64,000 nucleotides of DNA, from NCBI GenBank assembly GCA_965222205.1, contig OZ244932.1:1364001-1428000 (forward strand), read 5' to 3'. The notes under the pieces are model-generated. The model made no database searches. It was not told the DNA's origin and saw nothing but the letters and a program-made list of their open reading frames with translations. The stretch's first letter is position 1; each line of letters begins with the position of its first letter. Source of the stretch: RHLJ01 sp965222205. Its GTDB lineage: Bacteria > Bacteroidota > Rhodothermia > Balneolales > Balneolaceae. Of this stretch, positions 36,257 through 45,948 are shown in pieces. A program made the position numbers and the translations under genes.

Positions 36257-37927
36257 TTAATCGCTCTTATATTTGAAAATCATCCCAATAGGTGATTTCT
36301 TCAACTCTTCTTGTTTATTCGAATATTCTTTAAATTCATTAAATTTCTCTGGAAAATCTTTGATTTTCGGTGCTTCAGTTAATTGATTAATTATTACAGA
36401 AGATGCTCCATACAATGGCGTTCCAATACATGCTGCTGTAATTTCAATTCCTCCAACTACTAACCAAGAAGAAATATTTTGTCCCGCAAACTTCCATTTC
36501 TTTTTAGATAATTCTTGTATTGACCTTTCATGTTTAATAAATGCGTTGTTAAGATTATTGAAAACTTTATGGGATGTAGATTTAAAATCATCTGGACTAG
36601 CACTTACAAGTTCATTAATGTCCTTGTTTAGAATTTGGCGTATTTCATCAATTGCACCCGATTTTCTAATTTCAATTAAAGCTAAAGGAGGTATTTTACC
36701 AATCCATTTATGTTTTGTATTTGAAAGGTGGTTAAGCCCTTTAACGATGTGAAGTTCAGGTTTATATACTTTAAATGAGCGCTCAGTATCATATTCAAGT
36801 TTCCATTTAAAATACTCCCATGAGGTCGGAGCATCAATTAAAGGGGTACCGCCTAAACGAGAAGATCTAAAAAGCAGTTCATTAATTGTTCCCATTCTAC
36901 CAAATCCCATATCAGCCACTACTATTCCAGGACAATCTGTACCAATCATATTAATCATTTTTGGGTCTTTGATATAAGTATTCAGTTGATCCTTAAGATT
37001 CTTTTTATCTTTTATGTTAATTAATACTCTTTCTGGATTTGGTATATTCTCTAAGGTTTTTTCTATTGTGTCTAGCTTAATTGCAAATTCAAAAAGTTCT
37101 TTTTGATCTTTAAAATCTCTTCCAAATATTTTAGATGCATGCAATAGACCATCATTTAAAGAAAGTTTCGAAATTCGATTATAAAATTCATCGAATAGCA
37201 TTTCTCGATCTGGAAGTATTACTATTATGGGATTGTTAGTTTCAGCTAGTGCTAATTCTTTATAGTTAAGAATGTTTAGTGCATGTTTAAGAAGAAAATA
37301 AACTTTGTCTTTTTCAGGAGCTGATTCAAATAACTTTGCTGATCTTACAAAAGGGCACGGAAGAATAATTGTATCTATATAAATGCCTGCTTTAGAAGCA
37401 ATATTTTGAGTATAAGATGGAAATAAGTCTCCACCAAAAACAGCTTTTGTAGACTCGAACATGTCTTCAATATGAACTTCAACAAACTCGTAATGAGCCT
37501 TCCAAAAATCTTTTATCATATCAAAGAAATCTAATGTTACATCAGCTAATTCATTGTAGTTTTTACTTTCATAAGCAAAATAATGAGCCATGGTATGAGG
37601 ATTAGATTTTGAATCTATCATTGCCTTATGAAAAGGCTCAAAGTTTGAATAAATGATTTCGAAATATCTATTTTGAACTTCATTGAGCTCTAGAACTTTT
37701 TTTAGTTCTTCTCTTTCATGAAAATGTTCTATTGCTAATGCTAAACTTCTAACCGATCCATCCACTGTCGACAAATCAATCTCTCCATCTAAGCCATACT
37801 TAATTTTCTCAAGGCTTTTAATTGTCTCTAAGCTATTTAGCTTGACTTTACCTTCTTCTATGTACTTCTTGAGTACTGGAAGTCTCTTTCTCAATCTTTC
37901 TTCATATTCTTTTTCAGGATTACTCAT
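36257..37927 (-). CDS. Unrecognised 556-residue protein encoded by an AT-rich gene
   Basis: I do not recognise a family. The protein is mostly alpha-helical and charged in its first 200 residues (MSNPEKEYEERLRKRL onwards). A mixed middle region includes NNPIIVILPDREMLFDEF and GTDCPGIVVADMGFGRMG, and a hydrophobic patch lies near 487-515 (WLVVGGIEITAACIG). There is no signal peptide. Base composition differs from its neighbours: sampled 60-base lines at 37021 and 37321 are 28% and 32% G+C, against 43% for a sampled line in sufS. It lies alone, antisense to both flanking genes, between the suf cluster and an SDR gene, and is probably acquired. A defence or nucleotide-related role would be guesswork. 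Confidence 0.75.
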   Translation of the reverse strand: MSNPEKEYEERLRKRLPVLKKYIEEGKVKLNSLETIKSLEKIKYGLDGEIDLSTVDGSVRSLALAIEHFHEREELKKVLELNEVQNRYFEIIYSNFEPFHKAMIDSKSNPHTMAHYFAYESKNYNELADVTLDFFDMIKDFWKAHYEFVEVHIEDMFESTKAVFGGDLFPSYTQNIASKAGIYIDTIILPCPFVRSAKLFESAPEKDKVYFLLKHALNILNYKELALAETNNPIIVILPDREMLFDEFYNRISKLSLNDGLLHASKIFGRDFKDQKELFEFAIKLDTIEKTLENIPNPERVLINIKDKKNLKDQLNTYIKDPKMINMIGTDCPGIVVADMGFGRMGTINELLFRSSRLGGTPLIDAPTSWEYFKWKLEYDTERSFKVYKPELHIVKGLNHLSNTKHKWIGKIPPLALIEIRKSGAIDEIRQILNKDINELVSASPDDFKSTSHKVFNNLNNAFIKHERSIQELSKKKWKFAGQNISSWLVVGGIEITAACIGTPLYGASSVIINQLTEAPKIKDFPEKFNEFKEYSNKQEELKKSPIGMIFKYKSD

Positions 37928-37970
37928 ATATCAATATGTTTTAGATATTTACTAAAAAGATAATATTAAA

Positions 37971-38690
37971 ATGAATATTCTCCTCACAGGCTCATCCCGC
38001 GGAATAGGTAAAGCGATTAAGGACTCCTTAATCGCTAATGGTTATTCGGTAATTGGAACTTCACGTTCGACCATTAACGAATCAACAAATAACGATTACC
38101 GCCATATAGCTTGTGATTTATCAAAACCTGAGGAAGTAGAAAAGCTCAAAGAAGTATTTGAAGCCGAAACAATCCCAGAGGTATTAATTAATAATGCGGG
38201 AATCTTTGAGGATGCTGATTTTTCCTTATCCGATGAGGAATGGCTGGAGAATTGGGATAAAACCATGCAGGTGAATCTTCGATCAGCCGGACTACTTTGT
38301 AAGTGGGCGGTAAATGCCTGGAAAGAACGGGGAATAGAAGGGAGGATCATCAATATTTCGAGTAGGGCAGGTCAACGTGGCGATACCCAGGAATATGCTT
38401 CTTATGCGGCCAGTAAGGGTGGGATGATAGCTCTGACCAAAAGTATTGCCCGCAGCTTCGGGAAGGATGGAATCACTGCTTACACTATTTGCCCCGGTTT
38501 TGTGGATACCGATATGGCCAGAGATTCTATCGAAGTGTATGGAGAGGAATATCTAACCCAAGGGCTATTTCTGGATTCTATCGCTCCACCCGAGGAATTT
38601 GCCAATCTGGTACTTTTGTTAGCAGAAGGTAAGCTTAAACACGCTACCGGACAGGTTTTTCATGTGAACAGCGGAAGTTACCTTCCGTAA
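37971..38690 (+). CDS. Short-chain dehydrogenase/reductase
   Basis: The 239-residue Rossmann-fold oxidoreductase has the cofactor motif TGSSRGIGKAI near the N-terminus, a VLINNAGIF motif, the catalytic Ser in ISSRAGQRG and the catalytic Tyr-Lys pair in YASYAASKGG. The basic residue in GTSRST just after strand 2 suggests NADP(H). It is FabG-like, but general SDR sequence does not identify the substrate. It is divergent from the AT-rich orphan gene. Confidence 0.9.
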   Translation: MNILLTGSSRGIGKAIKDSLIANGYSVIGTSRSTINESTNNDYRHIACDLSKPEEVEKLKEVFEAETIPEVLINNAGIFEDADFSLSDEEWLENWDKTMQVNLRSAGLLCKWAVNAWKERGIEGRIINISSRAGQRGDTQEYASYAASKGGMIALTKSIARSFGKDGITAYTICPGFVDTDMARDSIEVYGEEYLTQGLFLDSIAPPEEFANLVLLLAEGKLKHATGQVFHVNSGSYLP

Positions 38691-38806
38691 ATTCCATATA
38701 TGAAAGTCCAAAGAGCAAAAAAATCTCAATTTATAAATTCCTGACATCTACAAGCATGACAGCAAAACACATTTTGTGTTTTCGTGTTTTAGTGGCAATT
38801 TCCTTT

Positions 38807-39835
38807 ATGACAGATATCAGACAAAGAAAAAAAGACCACGTTGAACTTACCATAACAGAGGGAACTCAATATTCAACCTCATCTGGTTTTGATGGATATT
38901 ATTTTAATCACAATGCGCTCCCTGAAATTGGTATCGATGACGTTTCTACCGAGGCTGTTCTCCTTGGGCGCACTTTTTCGTTTCCACTCTTTGTTTCATC
39001 CATGACCGGTGGGTACGCTGATGCAGGTCCGGTAAATGCGATTATTGCTGAGTTTTGTGAAGAGAATAATTTACCATTTGGGGTTGGGAGTCAGCGCGCT
39101 ATGCTCGAGGACAAAACTCTCACTAAAACCTTTTCAGTGGTTCGCGAAAAAGCTCCTAATGCATTTATATGTTCAAATATCGGAGGGGTTCAGTTGATCG
39201 ATGGCTTTTCTAAAGATAAAATTATGCTGCTCACAAATAGCATCGAAGCCAATGCCATTATTGTACACTTGAACCCCTTACAGGAATTGATGCAACCCGA
39301 GGGCGATCGGAATTTCAAAGGAGTTTTGAATGGAATCGAGCAGTTGGTAAAAGATTCCAATATTCCTGTGATTGTGAAAGAAACCGGAGCTGGTATTTCA
39401 AAATATGTAGCCAAACGCTTATTAAACGTTGGAGTAGAAGTACTGGATGTTGCCGGAGCAGGAGGAACCAGCTGGGCAAAAGTAGAGAATTACCGGTCAT
39501 CAAATAAAAAACCGAATCACAGCTTTAACGACTGGGGAATCCCAACCGAGGAATGCCTCAAACAAATAAGCACGCTGCAATGGGAGCGCAGCTTTGGATT
39601 GATAGCTTCCGGTGGAATTCGTTCTGCCCATGATATTGCCAAAGCACTTTGCTTAGGAGCTAATTTTGCGGCCTCTGCTCAACCCGTAATCAAAGCTATT
39701 TCAGTATCCGGATTAAAAGGCATTCAAACCCTTTTTGATCAATGGAAAAATGATCTGAGCATTATTCTAACTCTTCTTGGTTGCACTTCTTTATCTGAGC
39801 TGAACAGCTCCCATCTTTTAGAGAAAACAACCTGA
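38807..39835 (+). CDS. fni: Type 2 isopentenyl-diphosphate delta-isomerase
   Basis: I choose ATG 38807 (MTDIRQRKKDHVELTI), which matches the family start; the upstream ATG at 38756 adds 17 non-conserved residues. This FMN- and NADPH-dependent enzyme, 342 residues, interconverts IPP and DMAPP. Typical segments are RKKDHVEL, FVSSMTGGYADAG, FGVGSQRAML, VHLNPLQELMQPEGDR, and VLDVAGAGGTSWAKVE. The polyprenyl synthase gene follows 50 bases downstream, so the pair feeds isoprenoid chain elongation. Confidence 0.94.
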   Translation: MTDIRQRKKDHVELTITEGTQYSTSSGFDGYYFNHNALPEIGIDDVSTEAVLLGRTFSFPLFVSSMTGGYADAGPVNAIIAEFCEENNLPFGVGSQRAMLEDKTLTKTFSVVREKAPNAFICSNIGGVQLIDGFSKDKIMLLTNSIEANAIIVHLNPLQELMQPEGDRNFKGVLNGIEQLVKDSNIPVIVKETGAGISKYVAKRLLNVGVEVLDVAGAGGTSWAKVENYRSSNKKPNHSFNDWGIPTEECLKQISTLQWERSFGLIASGGIRSAHDIAKALCLGANFAASAQPVIKAISVSGLKGIQTLFDQWKNDLSIILTLLGCTSLSELNSSHLLEKTT

Positions 39836-39885
39836 TTAAGCGTTCTGCTTTGCGTATATTTATCGCTTAAATTCTACAGACAGAT

Positions 39886-40881
39886 TTGAATACTACGGAC
39901 TTACAAAATCAGCTTTACCTTCAGGTTGAGAGCGGCTTGAAAGAACTCGGTTTACCTTCTAAACCAACATCGCTTTATCAGCCTTACCGATACGCACTGG
40001 ATGCAGGAGGGAAGAGGATACGACCTGTTCTCACGCTTTTGGCTTGTGGAATTTGTAAAGGCGAAATCAGGAATGCGTTACCTGCGGCATTAGCCATCGA
40101 AATCCTTCACAACTTCACGTTGGTGCATGATGATATCATGGATTCCGCTGATACCCGAAGAGGGAAGCCTAGCGTGTTTAAAAAGTGGGACGAGAATATT
40201 GCTATTCTTTCCGGAGATGTGATGTTTGCCGGAGCCATGCAACAACTTTCGTTTTACGGTCAGGAGAAATCTTTCTCTAAAGAAGAGCTTTCAGCTATGT
40301 ATAACGTGTTTTTGGAAGCAACGGTTACCGTATGTGAAGGTCAGGCACTGGATATGGAATTTGTTGATCGCGCAGATGTTAAGCTTGACGAGTACATCAA
40401 AATGATTTCCGGGAAAACTGCAGCACTCTTGTCCGCCTCATTGGAAATGGGGGCTATTACTGCTCATGCGTCCGACATCCAAAGAAAAGAGATGCATGAA
40501 TTGGGGCTTGAGATGGGGATTGCTTTTCAGATTCAGGATGATTTACTGGATGCAATTGCCGATCCCAAAAAGTTCGGTAAGCGCCCTGGTGGAGATATTT
40601 ATGAAGGCAAGAAAACATATCTCACTATACTTGCGTTAGAACGGGCGAATGAAGAACAAAGAAATCACATTCAAAATACTTTGGTTGATGATAACCCCAC
40701 AGAGAAATCGGTGGAACGTGTTCTGGACATCATGAATACGCTAAATGTGACAGAAGATGTAGCTTCAGAATTAAATAACCGATACGAAAGGGCAAAAGAA
40801 TTACTCGCGCATTTCCCAGACTCAGAATACAAACAAGAACTTGAAAATCTCCTTATCTTCTTACAGAATCGTGATCACTAA
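39886..40881 (+). CDS. Polyprenyl diphosphate synthase
   Basis: The 331-residue all-helical prenyltransferase condenses IPP with allylic diphosphates. The GGKRIRP motif is at 41-47, the first aspartate-rich motif DDIMD at 82-86, and the second DDLLD at 218-222. A Phe sits five residues before the first motif, which favours shorter C15-C20 products, but chain length cannot be settled by eye. The start is TTG, since no ATG is available before the conserved region. The preceding gene encodes the IPP isomerase. Confidence 0.9.
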   Translation: MNTTDLQNQLYLQVESGLKELGLPSKPTSLYQPYRYALDAGGKRIRPVLTLLACGICKGEIRNALPAALAIEILHNFTLVHDDIMDSADTRRGKPSVFKKWDENIAILSGDVMFAGAMQQLSFYGQEKSFSKEELSAMYNVFLEATVTVCEGQALDMEFVDRADVKLDEYIKMISGKTAALLSASLEMGAITAHASDIQRKEMHELGLEMGIAFQIQDDLLDAIADPKKFGKRPGGDIYEGKKTYLTILALERANEEQRNHIQNTLVDDNPTEKSVERVLDIMNTLNVTEDVASELNNRYERAKELLAHFPDSEYKQELENLLIFLQNRDH

Positions 40882-40900
40882 AGAATTGAAAATATCTACA

Positions 40901-41728
40901 ATGAGAACTTTTACCCTCGCATTATGCTCGGTAATCATTTTACTTACAGCCTGTAAAAATAATGAACTTGTACGGCGTGGTGAGCCTGTAAACGTAGCTT
41001 TTGATAAATCTATGGCTCTTTTTGAAAAAGGGAAATATGGGGATGCCGCCTATGGATTTGATTTAGTGACCCGACTTGGAAGAGGAACAACGTACTCTCA
41101 GGATGCCCAGTTCTATCTTGCCGAAAGTTACTATTTAGATCGACAATATATCCTTGCAGCTTCAGAATATCAGCGTTTCATCAGTTATTACCCTCAGAAT
41201 GAAAGACGTCAGGAAGTAGAATATAAACGGGCACTATGTTATTACGAGCAAAGCCCAAGATACCGATTAGATCAAAGTGCTACCCGGCGAGCCATAGAAC
41301 TCTTTCAACTGTTCAACACTAAGTATCCGGATTCAGAATTTGTATTAGAAGCAGCTGAAAAAATTGATGAGTTAAGAAATAAACTCGCTCGTAAGAGTTA
41401 TGAGTCAGCAGAGTTTTATCTAAGAATAGATAGTTTTCTCGCTGCTACTATTTATTTTGATCAAACCATAGATCAATATCCCGAATCGGTTTGGGCAGAA
41501 CGTGCGCTGGTGAAGTTGATTGAGACATATATTGTATACGCAGATCGCAGCATCCCTTCAAAGCAAGCTGAACGTTATTCGTTAGCGATTGCAACCTATG
41601 AAAAGTTCCTTCAGTTGTTCCCTCAAAGTAAGAGCAGAGAGAAGACTGAGGAGATGTTTGTTGAAGCTACTCGAAAACTTGCCCGGGTTGACGTTCCTGC
41701 TTCAGGCGAGACAATAGGTAGCAATTAG
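40901..41728 (+). CDS. bamD: BAM complex lipoprotein BamD
   Basis: From ATG 40901 the protein has a lipoprotein signal (MRTFTLALCSVIILLTAC, with Cys as lipid site) and 275 residues; the earlier ATG at 40841 lies inside the polyprenyl synthase gene. TPR repeats follow: ALFEKGKYGDAAYGFDLV, FYLAESYYLDRQYILAASEY, AIELFQLFNTKYPDSEF and AERYSLAIATYEKFLQLFP. BamD works with BamA to insert outer membrane barrels, several of which are encoded in this window. nadD follows after five bases. Confidence 0.9.
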   Translation: MRTFTLALCSVIILLTACKNNELVRRGEPVNVAFDKSMALFEKGKYGDAAYGFDLVTRLGRGTTYSQDAQFYLAESYYLDRQYILAASEYQRFISYYPQNERRQEVEYKRALCYYEQSPRYRLDQSATRRAIELFQLFNTKYPDSEFVLEAAEKIDELRNKLARKSYESAEFYLRIDSFLAATIYFDQTIDQYPESVWAERALVKLIETYIVYADRSIPSKQAERYSLAIATYEKFLQLFPQSKSREKTEEMFVEATRKLARVDVPASGETIGSN

Positions 41729-41733
41729 TAGCC

Positions 41734-42324
41734 ATGAGAATTGGGTTATTTGGAGGAACCTTTGACCCGGTTCATAATGGGCACCTGTCGATTGCGGATT
41801 CTTTTCTTAAATCAGGTAAAATAGATCAGCTCTGGGTTTTACTTACGCCTTTTCCTCCTCATAAAACAGACGAGAATCATGTTTCTTACGAAAACAGGTT
41901 ACGGATGCTTAAGCAAGCGTTTGAGGGAAAAGACAACATCTCGATTCTTACTGTTGAGAATGAATTACCCAAACCTTCCTACTCGTTCAATACCATCAAG
42001 CACCTGAAAGAAGTTAATAACCCTGATTATCAGTTTTACTTTTGTATGGGAGAAGATAACCTCGCCAAATTTAATACCTGGAAATTCCATGAGAAAATTC
42101 TGGAAGAAGCTGATCTATTGGTTGCTAAACGACCTGGAGCCGATCATTCTCAGGTTAAAAACTACATATTGGAAAGCACTACATTTGTCAGTCACGAACC
42201 TCTTGATGCATCCTCATCTAAGATAAAAGAGGCTATTAGAGAAGATGATAAACTCAAAGAGATGCTTCCCAAAAAAGTACTAGACTTTATCAGGAAGGAA
42301 GCGTTATATACTCCTAAAAATTAA
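41734..42324 (+). CDS. nadD: Nicotinate-nucleotide adenylyltransferase
   Basis: The 196-residue nucleotidyltransferase adenylates nicotinate mononucleotide in NAD synthesis. The N-terminal GLFGGTFDPVHNGHLSIAD holds the HxGH-type motif, and the C-terminal SSSKIKEAIRE corresponds to the ISSTxIR motif. Length is normal for NadD. It lies five bases after bamD and five before the LD-carboxypeptidase gene. Confidence 0.96.
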   Translation: MRIGLFGGTFDPVHNGHLSIADSFLKSGKIDQLWVLLTPFPPHKTDENHVSYENRLRMLKQAFEGKDNISILTVENELPKPSYSFNTIKHLKEVNNPDYQFYFCMGEDNLAKFNTWKFHEKILEEADLLVAKRPGADHSQVKNYILESTTFVSHEPLDASSSKIKEAIREDDKLKEMLPKKVLDFIRKEALYTPKN

Positions 42325-42329
42325 AGGAT

Positions 42330-43346
42330 ATGAAAATCTCACGTAAAAACTTTGTCAGGCTTACTAGCCTTGGAGCTGCTTCAGGATTAATTAAAGGAGC
42401 TCTCACCGTTTCAAAAGAAACAAGGAAAGATCTCATCAAACCAAAAAGATTGAAAGAAGGGGCCGTCATTGGGCTTGTTGCGCCAGCTAGTCCCATTTAT
42501 GATTCTTCAGACTTTGACGAAATGATCGCTAATCTCAAAGATTTGGGATATACCCTTAAGCTTGGTAAACATGTAAGGGACAGGTATGGATACCTTGCCG
42601 GTAAGGATGAAGACCGTGCAAGTGACTTGATGGCTATGTTTAAGGATGACGAAGTTGATGCAATTCTTTGTATTCGTGGGGGATGGGGGTGTAATCGTAT
42701 TCTTCCATTACTTGACTATGAAGTGATTCAGGCTAATCCCAAACCACTGATCGGCTTTAGTGATATCACATCTTTACATTTAGCAATACAGCATAAAACA
42801 GGGTTGGTAACTTTTCATGGTCCGGTTGGAAAATCAGACTGGAATGCTTTTACCCTCAATTCATGGAAGCAAGTTCTTTTTGAGGGAAAGGAAGCACAAT
42901 ATATACTTCCGGTTGATCAGGATGATGCATTCATTATTAACCCCGGCAAAGCTAAAGGAAAGCTGTTAGGAGGTAATCTAACGGTTCTTACTGCTATGAT
43001 TGGATCTGATTACGTCCCTGATTTCAAAGACTCCATTTTGTTTTTAGAGGATGTGGGTGAAGATGCTTATCGGGTAGACAGGATGCTTACTCAACTTAAA
43101 CTTACAGGGATACTGGATCAGATTACTGGTTTTGTATTTGGTAAGTGTACAAATTGTGATGAGGGTGCAAATAGTTTAACATTTAAAGAAGTATTTGATG
43201 ATCACATCGCTAAGTTAGATATTCCCGCCTTTTATGGCGCGATGATTAGTCATGAAAATAAAAATGTAACGCTTCCGGTGGGTATTGAAGCTGAAATAGA
43301 TGCTGAGAACAAATCCATTCGCTTACTTGAGCCCGGGGTTATTTGA
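42330..43346 (+). CDS. LD-carboxypeptidase, peptidase family S66
   Basis: The 338-residue enzyme removes the terminal D-Ala from muropeptide tetrapeptides in cell-wall recycling. The nucleophile is Ser144 in IGFSDIT, preceded by CIRGGWGCNRILPLLD; the partner Glu and His are near LEDVGEDAYRVDRML and ISHENKNVTLP. The N-terminus ISRKNFVRLTSLGAASG resembles a twin-arginine signal with an Arg-Lys pair, so export is possible, although LdcA enzymes are cytoplasmic in Escherichia coli. It is followed by a 92-base gap before the DUF5686 gene. Confidence 0.9.
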   Translation: MKISRKNFVRLTSLGAASGLIKGALTVSKETRKDLIKPKRLKEGAVIGLVAPASPIYDSSDFDEMIANLKDLGYTLKLGKHVRDRYGYLAGKDEDRASDLMAMFKDDEVDAILCIRGGWGCNRILPLLDYEVIQANPKPLIGFSDITSLHLAIQHKTGLVTFHGPVGKSDWNAFTLNSWKQVLFEGKEAQYILPVDQDDAFIINPGKAKGKLLGGNLTVLTAMIGSDYVPDFKDSILFLEDVGEDAYRVDRMLTQLKLTGILDQITGFVFGKCTNCDEGANSLTFKEVFDDHIAKLDIPAFYGAMISHENKNVTLPVGIEAEIDAENKSIRLLEPGVI

Positions 43347-43438
43347 TTACCGTATTTAAACTCAGTAGAACTTCCAATTAAACCATAAAGACTATTTTTC
43401 AGGAGAAATTCAGTTTCCTCAGGGGATCGTATAACCGG

Positions 43439-45850
43439 GTGCAGGCGCTATTCTTGGGATGTTTCATATTCTTAAGTTCGGATATGGTTTTGGCTCAAAA
43501 AGGGGAGTTGAGAGGAACTATATATGAAGCTGGAACCGGTGAAACAATTCCTTTTGCGAATATTATCAAAGAAGGTACACTAACCGGAACATATACCAAT
43601 GATGATGGCGTTTATTCACTTCAGCTTAGTCCCGGTACTTTCGAAATAAAATTCGCAAGCCTTTCTTATCTGGACACCCTCATCACTGTTACTATAAAAA
43701 GAGACCAGGTGACTAAACTTGACGTGTCTTTACGCCCGGATTTACTTTTAATGGATGAAATCGTGGTAAGTGCAGACAGAGTAACCCGAAAGGTTCAGGA
43801 ACTGGCTGTTCGAAGAGAGCGCTTAAATTCCGGATTGAAATCATATAAGGCAGATATTTATAAATTGGCTATTCTTGGTTCAAATGATGTACGAAAAGAT
43901 TCTGCTGATCAGTTTTCTCCTACTGCTTTTTCTGAACGGGTAACCAGAGTGAAGCATATCATTCGTCCCGAGCGGTTTACTGAAGAAATAATTGCAAACA
44001 GAGCGAGTAAGAATTTTTTTAGTGAGTATGATTTTTTCTCCACAGGAGGCCCGCCACTGAATCTTAATCAGGATTTAGTTCCGCTAAGTATTCTTTCAGA
44101 GGATATTACCGTGGTTGGACCTATTTCTAAACGCGCAGGACGTTTTTATGAATTAACAGACAGCCCTGCAGATGCTGAGTGGCCGGAGGGTACGGTTCGT
44201 ATTGATGTAGAACCAAAGCTGGACAATCGCCCTCTTTTTATTGGCTCTATTTGGTACGATGAGCTTTCTTCAACCATTCTTGGGATTGATGTAAAGCTAA
44301 ATGACTATGCTTCTACGAGTAATGGATTGTTTAGTATTTCGAATCTGAGATACGTACAGAGCTACAAACAAATTGATGAATTCTGGCTTCCCGATGAAAC
44401 ACAGCTTTCTGCAAAACTAAGCTTCTTTGGAGCTTCCAACCCAATTGTCTATAAAGACGAATGGACATGGGCAAATCATACTATTAACCCTACTAATTTA
44501 AGGGCAGAAGATCTTGACTTGAATACCTCAGTTATTCTTCCCGGAGCTCATCGGAAAAGAAAACTATATTGGGACTCATTATCGGTTAATACTGAAAATA
44601 GAAATACTACCTATCTACCTGAAGCTCAATCATATACCGAGAAGAACCGAACTCTGCGTTTAGGTATGTCAATGATGAGTAACTTCTTCAGATTACCCTA
44701 TCAATTAGAGCGGTTTTATTTAACCAATCTAAGCGACATTTACCGTTTCAACAGAGTGGAAGGACATTATCTGGGATTGGGATTAAGAACCCCGGTTCAT
44801 TCCGAATATGATTATCGTGCAATTGGTGGGTATGGATTTTCAAGTAAGGAACTCAATTTTAAGATCAAAGCACACCACTTTATTCCCGGTACTGCTTTTG
44901 CCCCCGATCTCACCATACAGAAACAAACGAGCCTACAATATCAGGATTATGAGTACAACCGAACTCCACTTGATTTCTTTGATTTTCGGCAGACGGCCAG
45001 TTCAGTGCTCTTTGGTGCGGTGTCAAACAATTACTTTCTTAGAGAAGGTGTACAGGCAGGTTTACGTTATCGTTTCGATATAGAATCCTTTATACGGGTT
45101 CTCTATTTAAGTGAGACACATTCCAGGATATCCAGCAACACCGATTTTTCCCTTTTCGGAGAAATTGACCCTGAGCTGTTTCTGAATAATGATGTTGCTT
45201 ATCCAGCCATTAACGGAGATGTAAAAGGGGTTTCTGTTCATTTTCATCATGATACCCGAAAATATATCCGAACTCAGTTTCTGAGGGATTACAACATCCG
45301 TGATTTTGGATGGTTGTTCGATGCCAAACTGGAAAAAGGGGTTTCAGCCTGGGGTAGTGATTTTGACTACAATCGCTATCGTGTTGGAATAACTACAAAT
45401 GTGCCCGTTTTCAGTTCCCATTTCATTCAGAGTGAGCTCATTATTGCTGCTTCAGATCAGGGAACGCCAAATCAGCGCCTATTTGGCTACAATGGCTTTG
45501 TTCTGGATGATTATGTGCGTGTAAGGCCTTTCAATACCGTAAGTTTTAAAGAACCGATTGGGTATCGTTCTTCCGTGTTAAAAGTGAAATATAAATTTGG
45601 AAGCTCTATCACCAGAAAGGCTCCGGTTAAATTTATTCAGAAGAGTGGGATTCACTTAGCTACTTTTTTCACTGTTGGAGTGATTGACCAAAACCCATCC
45701 TTAGAACCACTGCTGCCTTATTCCAATGCAGAGACTCAGGCTGAATTAGGCATAGCAGCATTTAAAATTTTTGGCTTTATGTATGTGGAATTTAGCCGAA
45801 GGTTGATCGGTAATTATGGTAACTCTCTGGGTCTTACTGTTTTATTTTGA
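43439..45850 (+). CDS. Outer membrane protein: carboxypeptidase-regulatory-like domain plus DUF5686
   Basis: The 803-residue protein has a signal peptide ending MVLAQ and a CarboxypepD_reg-like beta-sandwich (about 22-105, LRGTIYEAGTGETIPFANII). The rest matches the DUF5686 outer membrane proteins of Bacteroidota: conserved IVVSADRVTRKVQELA, a central DVEPKLDNRPLFIGSIWYD, and a strand-rich barrel ending LGLTVLF. No TonB-dependent plug domain is present. The function of the family is not established. The start is uncertain: GTG 43439 is used, but the frame stays open back to 43382 without an ATG. Confidence 0.8.
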   Translation: MQALFLGCFIFLSSDMVLAQKGELRGTIYEAGTGETIPFANIIKEGTLTGTYTNDDGVYSLQLSPGTFEIKFASLSYLDTLITVTIKRDQVTKLDVSLRPDLLLMDEIVVSADRVTRKVQELAVRRERLNSGLKSYKADIYKLAILGSNDVRKDSADQFSPTAFSERVTRVKHIIRPERFTEEIIANRASKNFFSEYDFFSTGGPPLNLNQDLVPLSILSEDITVVGPISKRAGRFYELTDSPADAEWPEGTVRIDVEPKLDNRPLFIGSIWYDELSSTILGIDVKLNDYASTSNGLFSISNLRYVQSYKQIDEFWLPDETQLSAKLSFFGASNPIVYKDEWTWANHTINPTNLRAEDLDLNTSVILPGAHRKRKLYWDSLSVNTENRNTTYLPEAQSYTEKNRTLRLGMSMMSNFFRLPYQLERFYLTNLSDIYRFNRVEGHYLGLGLRTPVHSEYDYRAIGGYGFSSKELNFKIKAHHFIPGTAFAPDLTIQKQTSLQYQDYEYNRTPLDFFDFRQTASSVLFGAVSNNYFLREGVQAGLRYRFDIESFIRVLYLSETHSRISSNTDFSLFGEIDPELFLNNDVAYPAINGDVKGVSVHFHHDTRKYIRTQFLRDYNIRDFGWLFDAKLEKGVSAWGSDFDYNRYRVGITTNVPVFSSHFIQSELIIAASDQGTPNQRLFGYNGFVLDDYVRVRPFNTVSFKEPIGYRSSVLKVKYKFGSSITRKAPVKFIQKSGIHLATFFTVGVIDQNPSLEPLLPYSNAETQAELGIAAFKIFGFMYVEFSRRLIGNYGNSLGLTVLF

Positions 45851-45948
45851 TTCTGAGTATAAAGTATTATCACACTCAGCTTTTCTCTTCCATAACTTAT
45901 TCTGTACATTCTCGTCTGATATTAAAATTAACTATTACGAGGTAGACA

